Of a stretch of 18,386 bases of DNA, positions 1 to 8,198 are shown piece by piece (position 1 is the stretch's first letter; each line of letters starts with the position of its first letter). The stretch spans positions 1 through 18,386 of the forward strand of contig JANBQS010000425.1 of assembly GCA_027577415.1 (NCBI GenBank), in the 5' to 3' direction. The notes beneath the pieces were generated by a model, which worked only from the letters and a program-made list of their open reading frames with translations, made no database searches and was not told the DNA's origin. The position numbers and the translations under genes are program-made. This DNA is from Coemansia sp. RSA 922 (lineage: Eukaryota > Kickxellomycota > Kickxellomycetes > Kickxellales > Kickxellaceae).

Positions 1-492
1 CGCGAGAACGTGCCGGACTGGAAGAAGGCCATTATTGTCTCGCCTGATGCTGGCGGCGCTAAGCGTGCCACCTCCATTGCTGACCACTTGGACCTTGACT
101 TTGCGCTGATTCACAAGGAGCGCAAAAAGGCTAACGAGGTCTCGCGAATGGTTCTGGTTGGCGACGTAACTGACAAGATTGCCATCTTGGTTGATGACAT
201 GGCTGATACCTGCGGTACCCTGGGGCTGGCTGCCAAGACACTCATGGATAATGGTGCGTCGGCCGTCTATGCCATTGTCATTCACGGTGTGCTCTCTGGA
301 AAGGCTCTGGAAGTCATCAACAACAGCGTGCTTACCAGAGTTGTCGTCACAAACACCATTCCTCACGCCGAGAAGAAGAAGGTCTGCCCGAAGCTGGACA
401 CCATTGATGTGAGCGCTGTTTTGGCTGAGGCTATTCGTCGTACACATAATGGCGAGTCTGTCTCGTATCTTTTTGGTCATGCAGCCATATAG
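1..492 (+). CDS. PRS: Ribose-phosphate pyrophosphokinase (PRPP synthetase), 3' part
   Basis: C-terminal 163 residues of a phosphoribosyl-pyrophosphate synthetase. The family transfers pyrophosphate from ATP to ribose-5-phosphate to make PRPP for purine, pyrimidine, histidine, tryptophan and NAD synthesis in the cytosol. The reading frame is open from base 1, so the gene is cut by the window edge and its true start lies outside; the GTG at base 10 is internal. Visible family landmarks are [10 protein letters not shown] near the start, the [18 protein letters not shown] stretch, and the PRPP-binding loop [13 protein letters not shown] (about residues 61-73). The family-typical C-terminus [15 protein letters not shown] is followed by TAG at 490-492. 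No frameshift or intron is visible. Fungi have several PRS paralogues with catalytic or regulatory roles, and the missing N-terminus prevents choosing one. Confidence 0.95.
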   Translation, partial: RENVPDWKKAIIVSPDAGGAKRATSIADHLDLDFALIHKERKKANEVSRMVLVGDVTDKIAILVDDMADTCGTLGLAAKTLMDNGASAVYAIVIHGVLSGKALEVINNSVLTRVVVTNTIPHAEKKKVCPKLDTIDVSAVLAEAIRRTHNGESVSYLFGHAAI

Positions 493-638
493 ACCCGTAT
501 TTTAATCGGTGTTGTGTCTTAGTAGAGCGCAATAGTATAATTGTTATAGAGAAACCTGATATTTAAATAGCCTTTGCAGTTACTGGATGTCTTGCTTTGG
601 CACTACCGCGACCGTTGTCTTGTTGAGAACAAACACTT

Positions 639-648
639 TTTATTTATT
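639..648 (-). terminator. Overlapping poly(A) signals for the 771-1130 gene
   Basis: Read on the minus strand, two overlapping AATAAA hexamers lie about 120-130 bp beyond the stop codon of the orphan gene at 771-1130. They are in the right orientation and at a plausible distance for its cleavage and polyadenylation. The assignment rests only on motif and position. The PRS gene converges from the other side. Confidence 0.4.
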
Positions 649-770
649 TGTATTCAACATGAATAGAACCTAACAAAGTACTTGTCAATCTATTTACACC
701 TAAAACTGTTATTTTTGGCGAATATATGTTAGCTTGGGAATCTCTACAGCAGACACGGTTTCATGTTGCG

Positions 771-1130
771 TCAGTATCCAAGAGGCTCTTGTTCCATATT
801 GCTACCTGGAAGCCAGATGTAGTATGTATTCTTCTTGGAAATGCTGCTTGCTAAGGTTGGGATCGTCGGGTCTAAATCAGTTGGATCGCGTATAGTAATC
901 CTAAAATTCGGCGGATATCCCCGTTTCCTTTGCAGGTACATCTTCAACCCGCCTACAGACATATTTGCTAATGGTATATCAATTTCTAAGAGAGTGCAAA
1001 CATTACCTGCGTCGACAGAATAGAAGCTTGCGCTGACGTCCCCTGAGCTGCTTTTAATGCTAGCTTCTTCAGGAGAGAATAAAGATTCGCTGTCTTCGGT
1101 GAGCTCTCTCAGGTGGCCTACGTTGTTCAT
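771..1130 (-). CDS. Hypothetical 119-aa protein
   Basis: Single-exon ORF from ATG (1130-1128) to TGA (773-771). I do not recognise the family. The first 35 residues are polar and acidic (SESLFSPEEASIKSSSGD). The rest looks like a small folded domain: a strand-like NVCTLLEIDIP (about 43-53), a helix-like SVGGLKMYLQRKRG (58-71), a strand-like NFRITIRDP (75-83), and an end of KKNTYYIWLPG (99-109). That strand-helix-strand order loosely suggests a ubiquitin-like (beta-grasp) fold, but this is inference from the pattern alone. No signal peptide or membrane segment is visible. CCAAT and TATA signals upstream and AATAAA downstream support a real transcript. It could also be one exon of a longer gene: a donor-like GCAG|GTAATG occurs within the ORF. 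Confidence 0.5.
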   Translation of the reverse strand: MNNVGHLRELTEDSESLFSPEEASIKSSSGDVSASFYSVDAGNVCTLLEIDIPLANMSVGGLKMYLQRKRGYPPNFRITIRDPTDLDPTIPTLASSISKKNTYYIWLPGSNMEQEPLGY

Positions 1131-2380
1131 GTTTAGCAGAAATAATAAACTCTTGGTGAAGTGAAGTATTGGAAGATGTGTAAATTGTAAGGAGAAAAGG
1201 GAGAGAAAAAATGTGCTGGCTCGAATACTCTGTTTTTATAGCAAAAATTGGCAGGCCCCTTTCGCTCTCCTTCAGACATCCAGCTGTTGATTGGAGAGAG
1301 CTTCAACCACTACATGCCCTATTTGGTGCCAACTGCGATGATGTGAGGACTTCATGACGTGCTTTTGCAAAGAAGCAGAAGCAGAAGCAGAAAGGGAAAA
1401 CTCAGGCCTCACAAAAAAGAGCGTGCTAAGATGCCTTTCTAACCGCTTGCTCAAAGAGTGTCGTCAAAGTCATGCGCTGTGCTCTCTCTTTGAAACCATT
1501 GTACATCCACCTCCCCTTGACTGCTTGTCCACACTCGACAACAGTTTTGCAAAAAAAGGGGTTTAACCCACCTCCCTCCACCCCCCACATAAAATGCCTT
1601 TGTTGGGGGGAAGGGGTCGTAGCTTTTCTCTCTTGTAAAGTATTGCGCCTTCTATGGCTTTGCAAAAAAAAAAATCGGATAATTGTTGAATAGTAGGCAA
1701 GGGAGAAGCAACTACATATACTCTTTTTTAGAGTGTCATTAGCAAACAAATAGTTCATTTTGCGACTACGAAATAGGCTGTCTGTGGCACAAAAGCCGTG
1801 TCTATTATTGTCAGCTCATTTCGAAGAAAGTCGTTAGACTGTAGGCGGATCTACAAAATGGGGGGTGGACGCAAATCAACAATCCATGCGAAAAAGTGGG
1901 GAGGCTTGAGCTTTGTCCACTTGGTAAAGCGGCCCAACAGAGGGAGAAGAGCAGCCGAAGGGCTTGCATCCGTCAATGCTAGCCAATCACAGTCAAAGAA
2001 TTTTTTGACCGCATAATGACGGGGCGGTGATGGGCATGCTGACTACGCCCAGCAGATCCAGCTGAAGGTGGGGGATGTTTCGTTTTTTTTTTTTCTCTTC
2101 TTTTTTTTTTACTTTTTTATGCATACCGAGCTCCACAGTTCCTTATTTTCCTACTCTTTTCTGAATCCGAGGTTTCAGGTCGCTGCTTTTTTTGTTGTTG
2201 CGCCTTGACCACTACCAAAGCCAATAAAAAGGTAACCTTTGAGTTCTAATTAGGGCTGTAGCTTAATTCAGCTTTTTTTCGAAATAAAAAATACGCGATA
2301 ACTAAAATGTAATGTTTCGATAAACTACTTTTAACTCTAGGTGTTCTTATCCTTTGTAGTTAGGTGCTGGGACTCTGACG
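1131..2380. other. Intergenic region upstream of the bZIP gene
   Basis: About 1.25 kb between divergent genes with no convincing coding sequence; the open frames here lack an ATG start or any protein-like composition. It holds a short AGAAGC-type repeat around 1371-1395, C-rich pyrimidine tracts (about 1508-1520 and 1569-1588), long T runs (12 T at 2083-2094, 10 T at 2101-2110), and CCAAT motifs near 1983 and 2220 that could serve the bZIP gene. I found no tRNA-like A/B boxes and no mobile-element terminus. Confidence 0.5.
1233..1251 (-). promoter_or_regulatory. TATA and CCAAT elements of the 119-aa gene
   Basis: On the minus strand, CCAAT (1251-1247) is followed closely by TATAAAAA (1240-1233), about 100 bp before the ATG at 1130. 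The order, orientation and distance fit a core promoter. Assignment by motif only. Confidence 0.45.
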
Positions 2381-4165
2381 ATGGGCGATAACAGTCGGCG
2401 AGACGCGTACCGGCTCCCGGGTATAAAGACCTTGACAGGAAGTCCTCCACGGCCTGCTATCCCGCCTTTGCTACCTCAGGACACACATCAACAGTCCCAG
2501 AGCTTGCCGCCTCCGCCTCCGCCGTACTACGACCCACAGAGGATGTATTCCCAGCAGTCGGTTCCTCCAGTGCTGCCAGTTTCTCACCAGAGCCATTACT
2601 CGCAGCAGCAGCAGCAGCCTCCCCCTCCTCCTACTGTTGCTGGCTCTTCTCGCCATGGTCCTCCCTTGCCACGTTCCAACGTAGGCAGCCACGAGTACGG
2701 TGCTCCGTCACGGCAGGAGTACCCGGCCTATCAGCAGCAACAGCACTACTCGCATGGGTATCCGCATGCACACAGCAACGTGGCGCCACCAGGTCATGCA
2801 CAGCATGGCTATCCTTATGGCGACAAGCCAGGTAAATACGGCGAGCAGGCGGTGGCGGTGACGGCGCCATCACACGTGTACCGCCAGCCTCCTTCAGGGC
2901 GACCGGGGGGCGCGTACTCTGGCGGGTACGTGCAGAAACATGTTATAGACTCTGCACAGCCGAGCCCTGGAGCTGGGCCAATGGACGTGGCTGGCATGGC
3001 ATACTCGCAGCAGCGTCATGGGGCGATTCCATCGCCCGACCAAGCAACGAGTCCCTCCTCGCAACCATACCACTCGCATTATCAGCCGCCACCGCATCCG
3101 TCTGTTGTCACACATCAGCAGCGTCCATTGGCCGCCGGCTCGTCTCAGCACTCACCGCTGCCGAGACAATCGCAGCAGACAATACACTCGCATTCTCCAC
3201 ATTACGCGCACACACAACAGACCTATTCATCATACGCCTCCACTGCTCGCGAAAGCCCCGCCACCAACACAGCTTCTTACGATGCATACGGGATGCCCGC
3301 CACACTTCCCTCTACGCCGAGCGATGCTGTAGTAAAGACAGTAGATGCTCGCTTAGCGTCGCGCCAGCAAAAGCAGTTGGCGCCAGCCAATCGTCCTGTT
3401 GCTATTGCCAGCCACGCGCCCCTTAAGCCGCCGCCGCCGCCGCCTGTCATTGCCCCTGCTTTGTCCATGTCTCAGCTTCCTGCCGCGCTAGCCTCTTCTG
3501 CAATCTCTGCCAAAGTGTCCAAGAGCTCTGCTGCTATTTCCAATATGGACGAGGACGAAGACGAAGAGGATGAGGACGATGAGGATGATGGTGGTGACCC
3601 TGAAAAGGGGGAGGACGATGCCCTGATCAAGCGGCGAAAGCGCAATGCCCTGAGTGCTGCTCGGCTGCGCGAGCGGCGTAAAAATCGCGAGCACGAGTTA
3701 ACGAGCAGCTGTGTAAAACTTGAAACTCAGATTGCTCGCTTGCAAGATGAGTTGACCGAGGAGAAGCAGCGCGCAAAGCTGGATTACAAATCAAACAAGA
3801 CACCCGCTGTGGACGCTGAAGCGATAGCTGCTGATACGGCAACTAGCCCCTCTGCATCTGGTAACCGCAAGGGCACGAAGCGGCAATGGCCGGCGGCGCA
3901 GACCGACGGAGAGGGTGACTTTAACATGGACAATGTCGGCGATGAGGACGCTGCTGAGCGGTTGAGGAATCCCAAAAAGAAGAGCAGACCATTGCGCGAG
4001 TTGGATCAAGTGAGACTTGATGACCTGAAATGCAAGATCGAGACCTTGGGGAAACTCAATCAACAGGTCTGTGTCAACTTGGGTGTCCTGCGCCAAGAGA
4101 TTCAGCGCATATCTAACGCTATTATCTCGCAAAAGAACGACCGGCAATCGCTGGTTGTGGCATAG
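2381..4165 (+). CDS. bZIP transcription factor with Q/P-rich N-terminus
   Basis: A 594-aa intronless nuclear protein. Residues 1-380 are low-complexity and rich in Q, P, H, S and Y, with a CAG-encoded Q5 run, polyproline tracts and the opening LPGIKTLTG; this suits an activation region. An acidic patch (about 389-410) precedes the basic region at about 417-437, which reads KRRKRNALSAARLRERRK. Asn422 and Arg430 keep the bZIP N-x7-R spacing, but the usual Ser/Cys before the Arg is Leu. This matches the N-[TA]-x-x-[SA]-A-R-[FL]-R form of Cys3/Met4-class factors (sulfur regulation) more than Gcn4/AP-1. The zipper has three heptad leucines (HEL, VKLE, ARLQ) and then fails. A second coiled coil follows at about 538-590 (DLKCKIETLGKLNQQ). 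The DNA-binding role is well supported; sulfur control is only an analogy. Start chosen as the first ATG of the frame, with FAM50 downstream in tandem. Confidence 0.88.
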   Translation: MGDNSRRDAYRLPGIKTLTGSPPRPAIPPLLPQDTHQQSQSLPPPPPPYYDPQRMYSQQSVPPVLPVSHQSHYSQQQQQPPPPPTVAGSSRHGPPLPRSNVGSHEYGAPSRQEYPAYQQQQHYSHGYPHAHSNVAPPGHAQHGYPYGDKPGKYGEQAVAVTAPSHVYRQPPSGRPGGAYSGGYVQKHVIDSAQPSPGAGPMDVAGMAYSQQRHGAIPSPDQATSPSSQPYHSHYQPPPHPSVVTHQQRPLAAGSSQHSPLPRQSQQTIHSHSPHYAHTQQTYSSYASTARESPATNTASYDAYGMPATLPSTPSDAVVKTVDARLASRQQKQLAPANRPVAIASHAPLKPPPPPPVIAPALSMSQLPAALASSAISAKVSKSSAAISNMDEDEDEEDEDDEDDGGDPEKGEDDALIKRRKRNALSAARLRERRKNREHELTSSCVKLETQIARLQDELTEEKQRAKLDYKSNKTPAVDAEAIAADTATSPSASGNRKGTKRQWPAAQTDGEGDFNMDNVGDEDAAERLRNPKKKSRPLRELDQVRLDDLKCKIETLGKLNQQVCVNLGVLRQEIQRISNAIISQKNDRQSLVVA

Positions 4166-4353
4166 GATGTCAAATTGTTATCTACAAAAAAATATGGTTT
4201 TAATACACTTCCACACCCTCACCCCCCATAAATGAAACAGACAGTTTAATGATATGTGAGTGCAAAGTCTAGTGGGCTTGTTATTTGCTTGGTCCTGGCT
4301 ATGTCTATTGCAAATATCTTTTATATATTTTTTATTGGAACTCTTGGGAGAAA

Positions 4354-5346
4354 ATGGCTGCAGATAACCACAATGATGACTCCTATGGCAGTTCGCAGGG
4401 CCCAAGTCATATGAAGCGACAGCGCGATCGAGAGCCAACAGAGGCCGATGACAAGCGGCGGAAACCTTTATCCGAGGGTAATGCCAAGGTAGCAACTGGT
4501 GCGCAAAAGTTTGTATCCAAGAAAGAAACCGTAGAGAACCAGCTAAAGTTGTCGACGATCGGATTAGTCCACCTCGAAGAGTTCCAGAGAATAAAAGGCG
4601 AGCTTGAAGAAGAGCGACAGCGGGAGGCGGCAAAAACACTTGTTCCTAGATCATCTTCCGACGGTTTAGCACAGGGTAGTGAATCCAAGTCGAAGCAAAA
4701 GACAGCGAAACGCAACAAGAAACCTATATTAACCTTTGACGAAGACGACGATGAAGATATTGTGGAGAGGCGGCGTGCGCGTAAAAACCCTACAGTGGAT
4801 ACTAGTTTTTTGCCTGACAAGGAGCGCGAGGAAGAAGATGCTAGAAAACGGGAAGAGTTACGGCAGACTTGGCTCCAGGACCAAGAGAATATCAAGCAGG
4901 AGCTAATAACTATTACTTATAGTTATTGGGATGGCTCTGGACATCGCAAACAGGTGCGGTGTAAAAAGGGCGATACTGTTGCACAGTTCTTGGATAAATG
5001 CAAGGCACAGGTGCCTGAGCTACGTACTACTAGTGTTGATGGATTGGTTTATGTCAAGGAGGACTTGATTATTCCTCATCATTACTCGTTTTACGACTTT
5101 ATTTTGAACAAGGCGCGTGGAAAGTCTGGCCCCTTGTTTAGCTTTGACGTGCACGATGACGTGAGGCTGACTCACGACGCTCGGATCGAAAAGGACGACT
5201 CGCATGCAGGCAAGGTCTGTGAGCGCTCATGGTACGAACGTAACAAGCATATCTTCCCGGCTAATCGATGGGAAGTCTTTGACCCTGAGAAGAACTACGG
5301 CATATACACGATCCGCGATTCGAAAAAAAGAGGGGGTTCAAAATAA
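4354..5346 (+). CDS. FAM50: XAP5/FAM50 family protein
   Basis: A 330-aa nuclear protein, close to the roughly 340 aa of human FAM50A. Family members associate with the spliceosome and chromatin. The N-terminal third is charged, with [10 protein letters not shown] and the [18 protein letters not shown] stretch at about 48-65. It is followed by [11 protein letters not shown] (125-135) and [11 protein letters not shown] (151-161). The XAP5 domain covers about 184-315 and contains [49 protein letters not shown] and [19 protein letters not shown]. The ATG at 4354 (GAAAATGGCT) is chosen; the open frame extends upstream to 4285 only through non-ATG codons encoding an atypical hydrophobic stretch. 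It lies 188 bp after the bZIP stop, and its end is 62 bp from the convergent TSR1 end. No introns. Confidence 0.95.
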   Translation: MAADNHNDDSYGSSQGPSHMKRQRDREPTEADDKRRKPLSEGNAKVATGAQKFVSKKETVENQLKLSTIGLVHLEEFQRIKGELEEERQREAAKTLVPRSSSDGLAQGSESKSKQKTAKRNKKPILTFDEDDDEDIVERRRARKNPTVDTSFLPDKEREEEDARKREELRQTWLQDQENIKQELITITYSYWDGSGHRKQVRCKKGDTVAQFLDKCKAQVPELRTTSVDGLVYVKEDLIIPHHYSFYDFILNKARGKSGPLFSFDVHDDVRLTHDARIEKDDSHAGKVCERSWYERNKHIFPANRWEVFDPEKNYGIYTIRDSKKRGGSK

Positions 5347-5355
5347 CTGGGTTGA

Positions 5356-5377
5356 AATAAATTGTAAAGATAATAAA
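5356..5377 (+). terminator. Poly(A) signals of FAM50
   Basis: Two AATAAA hexamers (5356-5361 and 5372-5377) lie in the 62-bp gap between the FAM50 and TSR1 stop codons. Cleavage about 15-30 bp further on would fall at or inside the TSR1 3' end, so the two convergent transcripts probably overlap at their tails. Confidence 0.55.
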
Positions 5378-5408
5378 TATTTTTTTTTGTATTCCGCCTA
5401 AGCCCAAC

Positions 5409-7925
5409 TTAGAGCTCCATAGCGTCGGACTTTAGCGCGACTGGGCCAACCCACTGCTGCTTCTGCTCCTCGTCTTGAGCGTGCTCAGACCACAGGCTGG
5501 TGTTCCATTTGGGGTAGACCCGCTTGTAAAGATTCATGCACACAGTGTCCATTTGCTTGATGGGACCGTCAAAGACACACTTCATGTATCCGTGAGTACC
5601 CAGGCTCTCGAAGATATGTCCAGTACGTCCATGCTTAGTGTGCAGCTGAACGGGCTTGAACCAGATGACGTCTTCGGGCGAGAAGAACATGTAGCGGATG
5701 ACGGCGCTGCGCTTGTGGATCTTGAATGGCGCACCAGTGAGGATAATACGCTTGGCCAAGATTCTCGACGGGTTAACCTCCAGCGACGATCCAGTGCCAA
5801 CCAGCGTTGGAATGACTCCAGTCTGGCTGTCAGACATGTCGTTGGCTGCCACTGGAGTAGGCAGGTAGAGCGAGACAGGGACGGTGCCAAACTGAATCGG
5901 CGCGTAGATGGTGCCGACGCTGACTACGCCGGGCTTTAAGAAGCGCTCAAACTTGTGCACGCCATTCGTGTTGGACCCCCCAAGCGAGTGCTGGCTGAAA
6001 AGAGGCTGGACGTTGTAGCGGCGGAATCCAAAGTGGGCGACCAGCGGGTCCTTTGAGCGCACAGGCTCCGAGTAACCCTCGCTGCGCGTAATCGTAAAGT
6101 GCACAACCGACATCTGGTGCTCGTGCTGCATAAGGCCAAACGCCACAAACGGGCGGCTGGGGTTGTAGCTGGCTGCGATCTGGGCTGGTGCGGCCCGAAG
6201 AATGATACGAATGCGCATGCCGGACTTGACGACCGAGTCGGCAGCCATCCGCAGCACGCGCTGCTGGGTGCGCTTGAAGCTCTCGAACTGGAAGATACGC
6301 GCGTAGTCCAGAGGAAGGTTCTCATACGGGTCCCAGGGCGACGTGCGGAAGCTTTGCAGCCCGCGGAAGCGCGCAAACCGCTCGCGTGCCGAAATCTCCA
6401 TAGGCGTGTCGACCTCATCGGGGAAGTTCAAGTCGTCGCGGTTCTGCCTCTCGCGCTCCTTCAAGTACGCCTTTAGCTGCAGCGCCTCCTCCTCGGCACT
6501 AGGCAAGCCCTCGTCCTTGTCGCTGTTGGCGTCGCCATTGTCTTCATCGTCGCTAGCAGACACGATCTTTCCATCGGCACCAACAACCATCTCCTCGTAC
6601 TCCTCTTCGTCACCATCTTCTTCTTCCTCGTCTGATCCCATGTCCGAGCCACTGTCCATATCCTCGTCATCGTCGCTGCTGGCGTCAGAGGCATCGCTCT
6701 CATTGTCGTCGCCCTCTGTGGCGGCAATCCAAGAGGCCTGGTAAGTCGAAGTACCCTTGGGAACCGTGATGGTGCGCTGGCCCTTGGTCGCGGCAATGCG
6801 CGACTCCTTCTCCTCCATCTCTTGCATGCGCACGTTCCAGTCGTTCATCTCCTCGTCTTCGGGCCACGTCTGCTCGTTGTTCAGAGTGTTGGGCTCGTTG
6901 GCCTCGACTAGCGAGTCCTGGTGCTCAGCGTCGGGCCTGTCAAGCACTACAGGCTCGTCATCCTCTTCAATGCTATCGCCCCTGGCCGCCTCTACAGCTA
7001 CGGGGACATGGTAGATCTGCTCGATCTGATAGTCGCCAAAATTGGGAATGTGGATAAGTCGGTTGGCCGATAGGTTGGCGCCGCGCAAGTAGCCCGTCAA
7101 GGCCAAGCGGCCTACCTGTGAGTCCTCGGCACTGGGCTCAAACTCGACAGAGTCGGCTAGCATGTACGGCCGGATCTCGCGCCACTTTACGCCCTTCGGT
7201 GCCTGCGCAGTGATCATACGCAGAATGGCCAGAGCCTCGGTAGGCATCTCGGTCGAATAGACCTTGTCAGCCTCGGGGAAGAAGTGGGACATAAAGCTTT
7301 GTAGGGATTTTTTGACGTCGTTTTGGCGCTTGGGGACCACGGTCTCCATACCCTGGACGATGGGGAACACGCCTGGGTGGCCCTGATTCTGGAGGGCGCT
7401 GAGACAATGCTCGCCAAATGCGTCGACTTCGATCTCTGCCGAAATACCCATGATAACGTAGTCGGCCACCTTGGCAGCATCCAAAATATCCAGCACATTG
7501 CGCTCGACCTCTACAAACTGGATCGTCTGCTTGAATCGGGTGACATTGAGCATACGAGCGGTCTTTGGCGCCTTCTCCTCGGGATAGGGCTCGTCAACGC
7601 AGGCAAAGAGATTGCGCACGATGTCCGAGGCATTGATGTCGGCGCAGAGCGGTATGACTACTACGATTTTGGGCGCGCGGTGACGGCCAGTGAATATGCG
7701 CGTTGACATGACAATGTGGTCCCGCTTCTTGCGCTGCTCCGTCCGAACTGCATTGCGCCGGTCCGCTCGACTGTGCTTGCGCAGTACTTTGCCCTTGAGG
7801 CTAACACGCTGAGTCCGGCCCTTGGCCTTGTCCCTCATGCTGTTCTTTGTCGCAAACCGCCTCTTGAACGGCTTGTTGGTTTGCTTCAGCGAAGCCCGGT
7901 GATGGAACTTTGGTTCGGCCACCAT
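5409..7925 (-). CDS. TSR1: Ribosome biogenesis protein Tsr1
   Basis: An 838-aa protein (yeast Tsr1 is about 790). Tsr1 is a GTPase-like but catalytically inactive factor that binds cytoplasmic pre-40S particles and helps 20S pre-rRNA maturation. The basic N-terminus (FHHRASLKQTNKPFKRRF) is typical. The GTPase-like domain covers about 80-240 (APKIVVVIPLCADINA) and lacks a GxxxxGK[ST] P-loop, as expected. Then come GVKWREIRPYMLADSVEFEP (245-264), GRLALTGYLRGANLSANRLI and TYQASWIAATEG (394-405). A very acidic stretch spans about 406-480, and a C-terminal barrel region (RFRGLQSFRTSPWDPYENLP) runs to the end. The ATG at 7925-7923 has good context (AACCATGG); the frame extends upstream to 8087 but only with non-ATG, hydrophobic, promoter-like sequence. 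No introns. Confidence 0.96.
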   Translation of the reverse strand: MVAEPKFHHRASLKQTNKPFKRRFATKNSMRDKAKGRTQRVSLKGKVLRKHSRADRRNAVRTEQRKKRDHIVMSTRIFTGRHRAPKIVVVIPLCADINASDIVRNLFACVDEPYPEEKAPKTARMLNVTRFKQTIQFVEVERNVLDILDAAKVADYVIMGISAEIEVDAFGEHCLSALQNQGHPGVFPIVQGMETVVPKRQNDVKKSLQSFMSHFFPEADKVYSTEMPTEALAILRMITAQAPKGVKWREIRPYMLADSVEFEPSAEDSQVGRLALTGYLRGANLSANRLIHIPNFGDYQIEQIYHVPVAVEAARGDSIEEDDEPVVLDRPDAEHQDSLVEANEPNTLNNEQTWPEDEEMNDWNVRMQEMEEKESRIAATKGQRTITVPKGTSTYQASWIAATEGDDNESDASDASSDDDEDMDSGSDMGSDEEEEDGDEEEYEEMVVGADGKIVSASDDEDNGDANSDKDEGLPSAEEEALQLKAYLKERERQNRDDLNFPDEVDTPMEISARERFARFRGLQSFRTSPWDPYENLPLDYARIFQFESFKRTQQRVLRMAADSVVKSGMRIRIILRAAPAQIAASYNPSRPFVAFGLMQHEHQMSVVHFTITRSEGYSEPVRSKDPLVAHFGFRRYNVQPLFSQHSLGGSNTNGVHKFERFLKPGVVSVGTIYAPIQFGTVPVSLYLPTPVAANDMSDSQTGVIPTLVGTGSSLEVNPSRILAKRIILTGAPFKIHKRSAVIRYMFFSPEDVIWFKPVQLHTKHGRTGHIFESLGTHGYMKCVFDGPIKQMDTVCMNLYKRVYPKWNTSLWSEHAQDEEQKQQWVGPVALKSDAMEL

Positions 7926-8198
7926 GGTTACTAATCGAAAAAAATAAGTGTGGAATGTGTACAGCAGAATACCGAAAGGCCTTGCAAAACCTCCAAGAAT
8001 GACAAGTCCAATAAAAAATATTAGCTTGGACAAACTTTTTTTTTTCTTCTCAAACCAGACCTGGGATGATTCGATCAATATGATCAATACAAGTTGATCA
8101 AGGTTTTTTTTGACTTGTAAATTTTCCTAGGCTTTCTCCTTTTTTTGTCTTTATATTTTCGGCATTTTGAATTTACCACTATTATAACAGCTCTAGCA
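7926..8198. promoter_or_regulatory. Shared divergent promoter region of TSR1 and KRR1
   Basis: A 273-bp gap between the start codons of two 40S-biogenesis genes pointing away from each other. It is T-rich and contains CCAAT (8008-8012) and three copies of GATCAA in one orientation (8073-8078, 8082-8087, 8096-8101), the last inside the palindrome TTGATCAA. Co-expression through shared factors is an inference from the arrangement. I did not find classical PAC (GATGAG) elements. Confidence 0.6.

Noticed and set aside
1558..1569. GGGGTTTAACCC as a telomere-like or origin element
   Set aside because: A single short imperfect palindrome, with no tandem repetition.
1426..2016. Open frames on both strands between the 119-aa gene and the bZIP gene
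   Set aside because: Non-ATG starts or overlap with one another, low-complexity composition, and no protein-like domain pattern.
4285..4353. Extension of FAM50 to a non-ATG codon at 4285
   Set aside because: ATG at 4354 has good context, and the extension encodes an atypical hydrophobic stretch from the intergenic AT-rich segment.
7926..8087. N-terminal extension of TSR1 in the same open frame (54 residues, hydrophobic)
   Set aside because: The upstream frame has no ATG start, the sequence is T-rich promoter DNA, and the ATG at 7925 begins the family-typical basic N-terminus.
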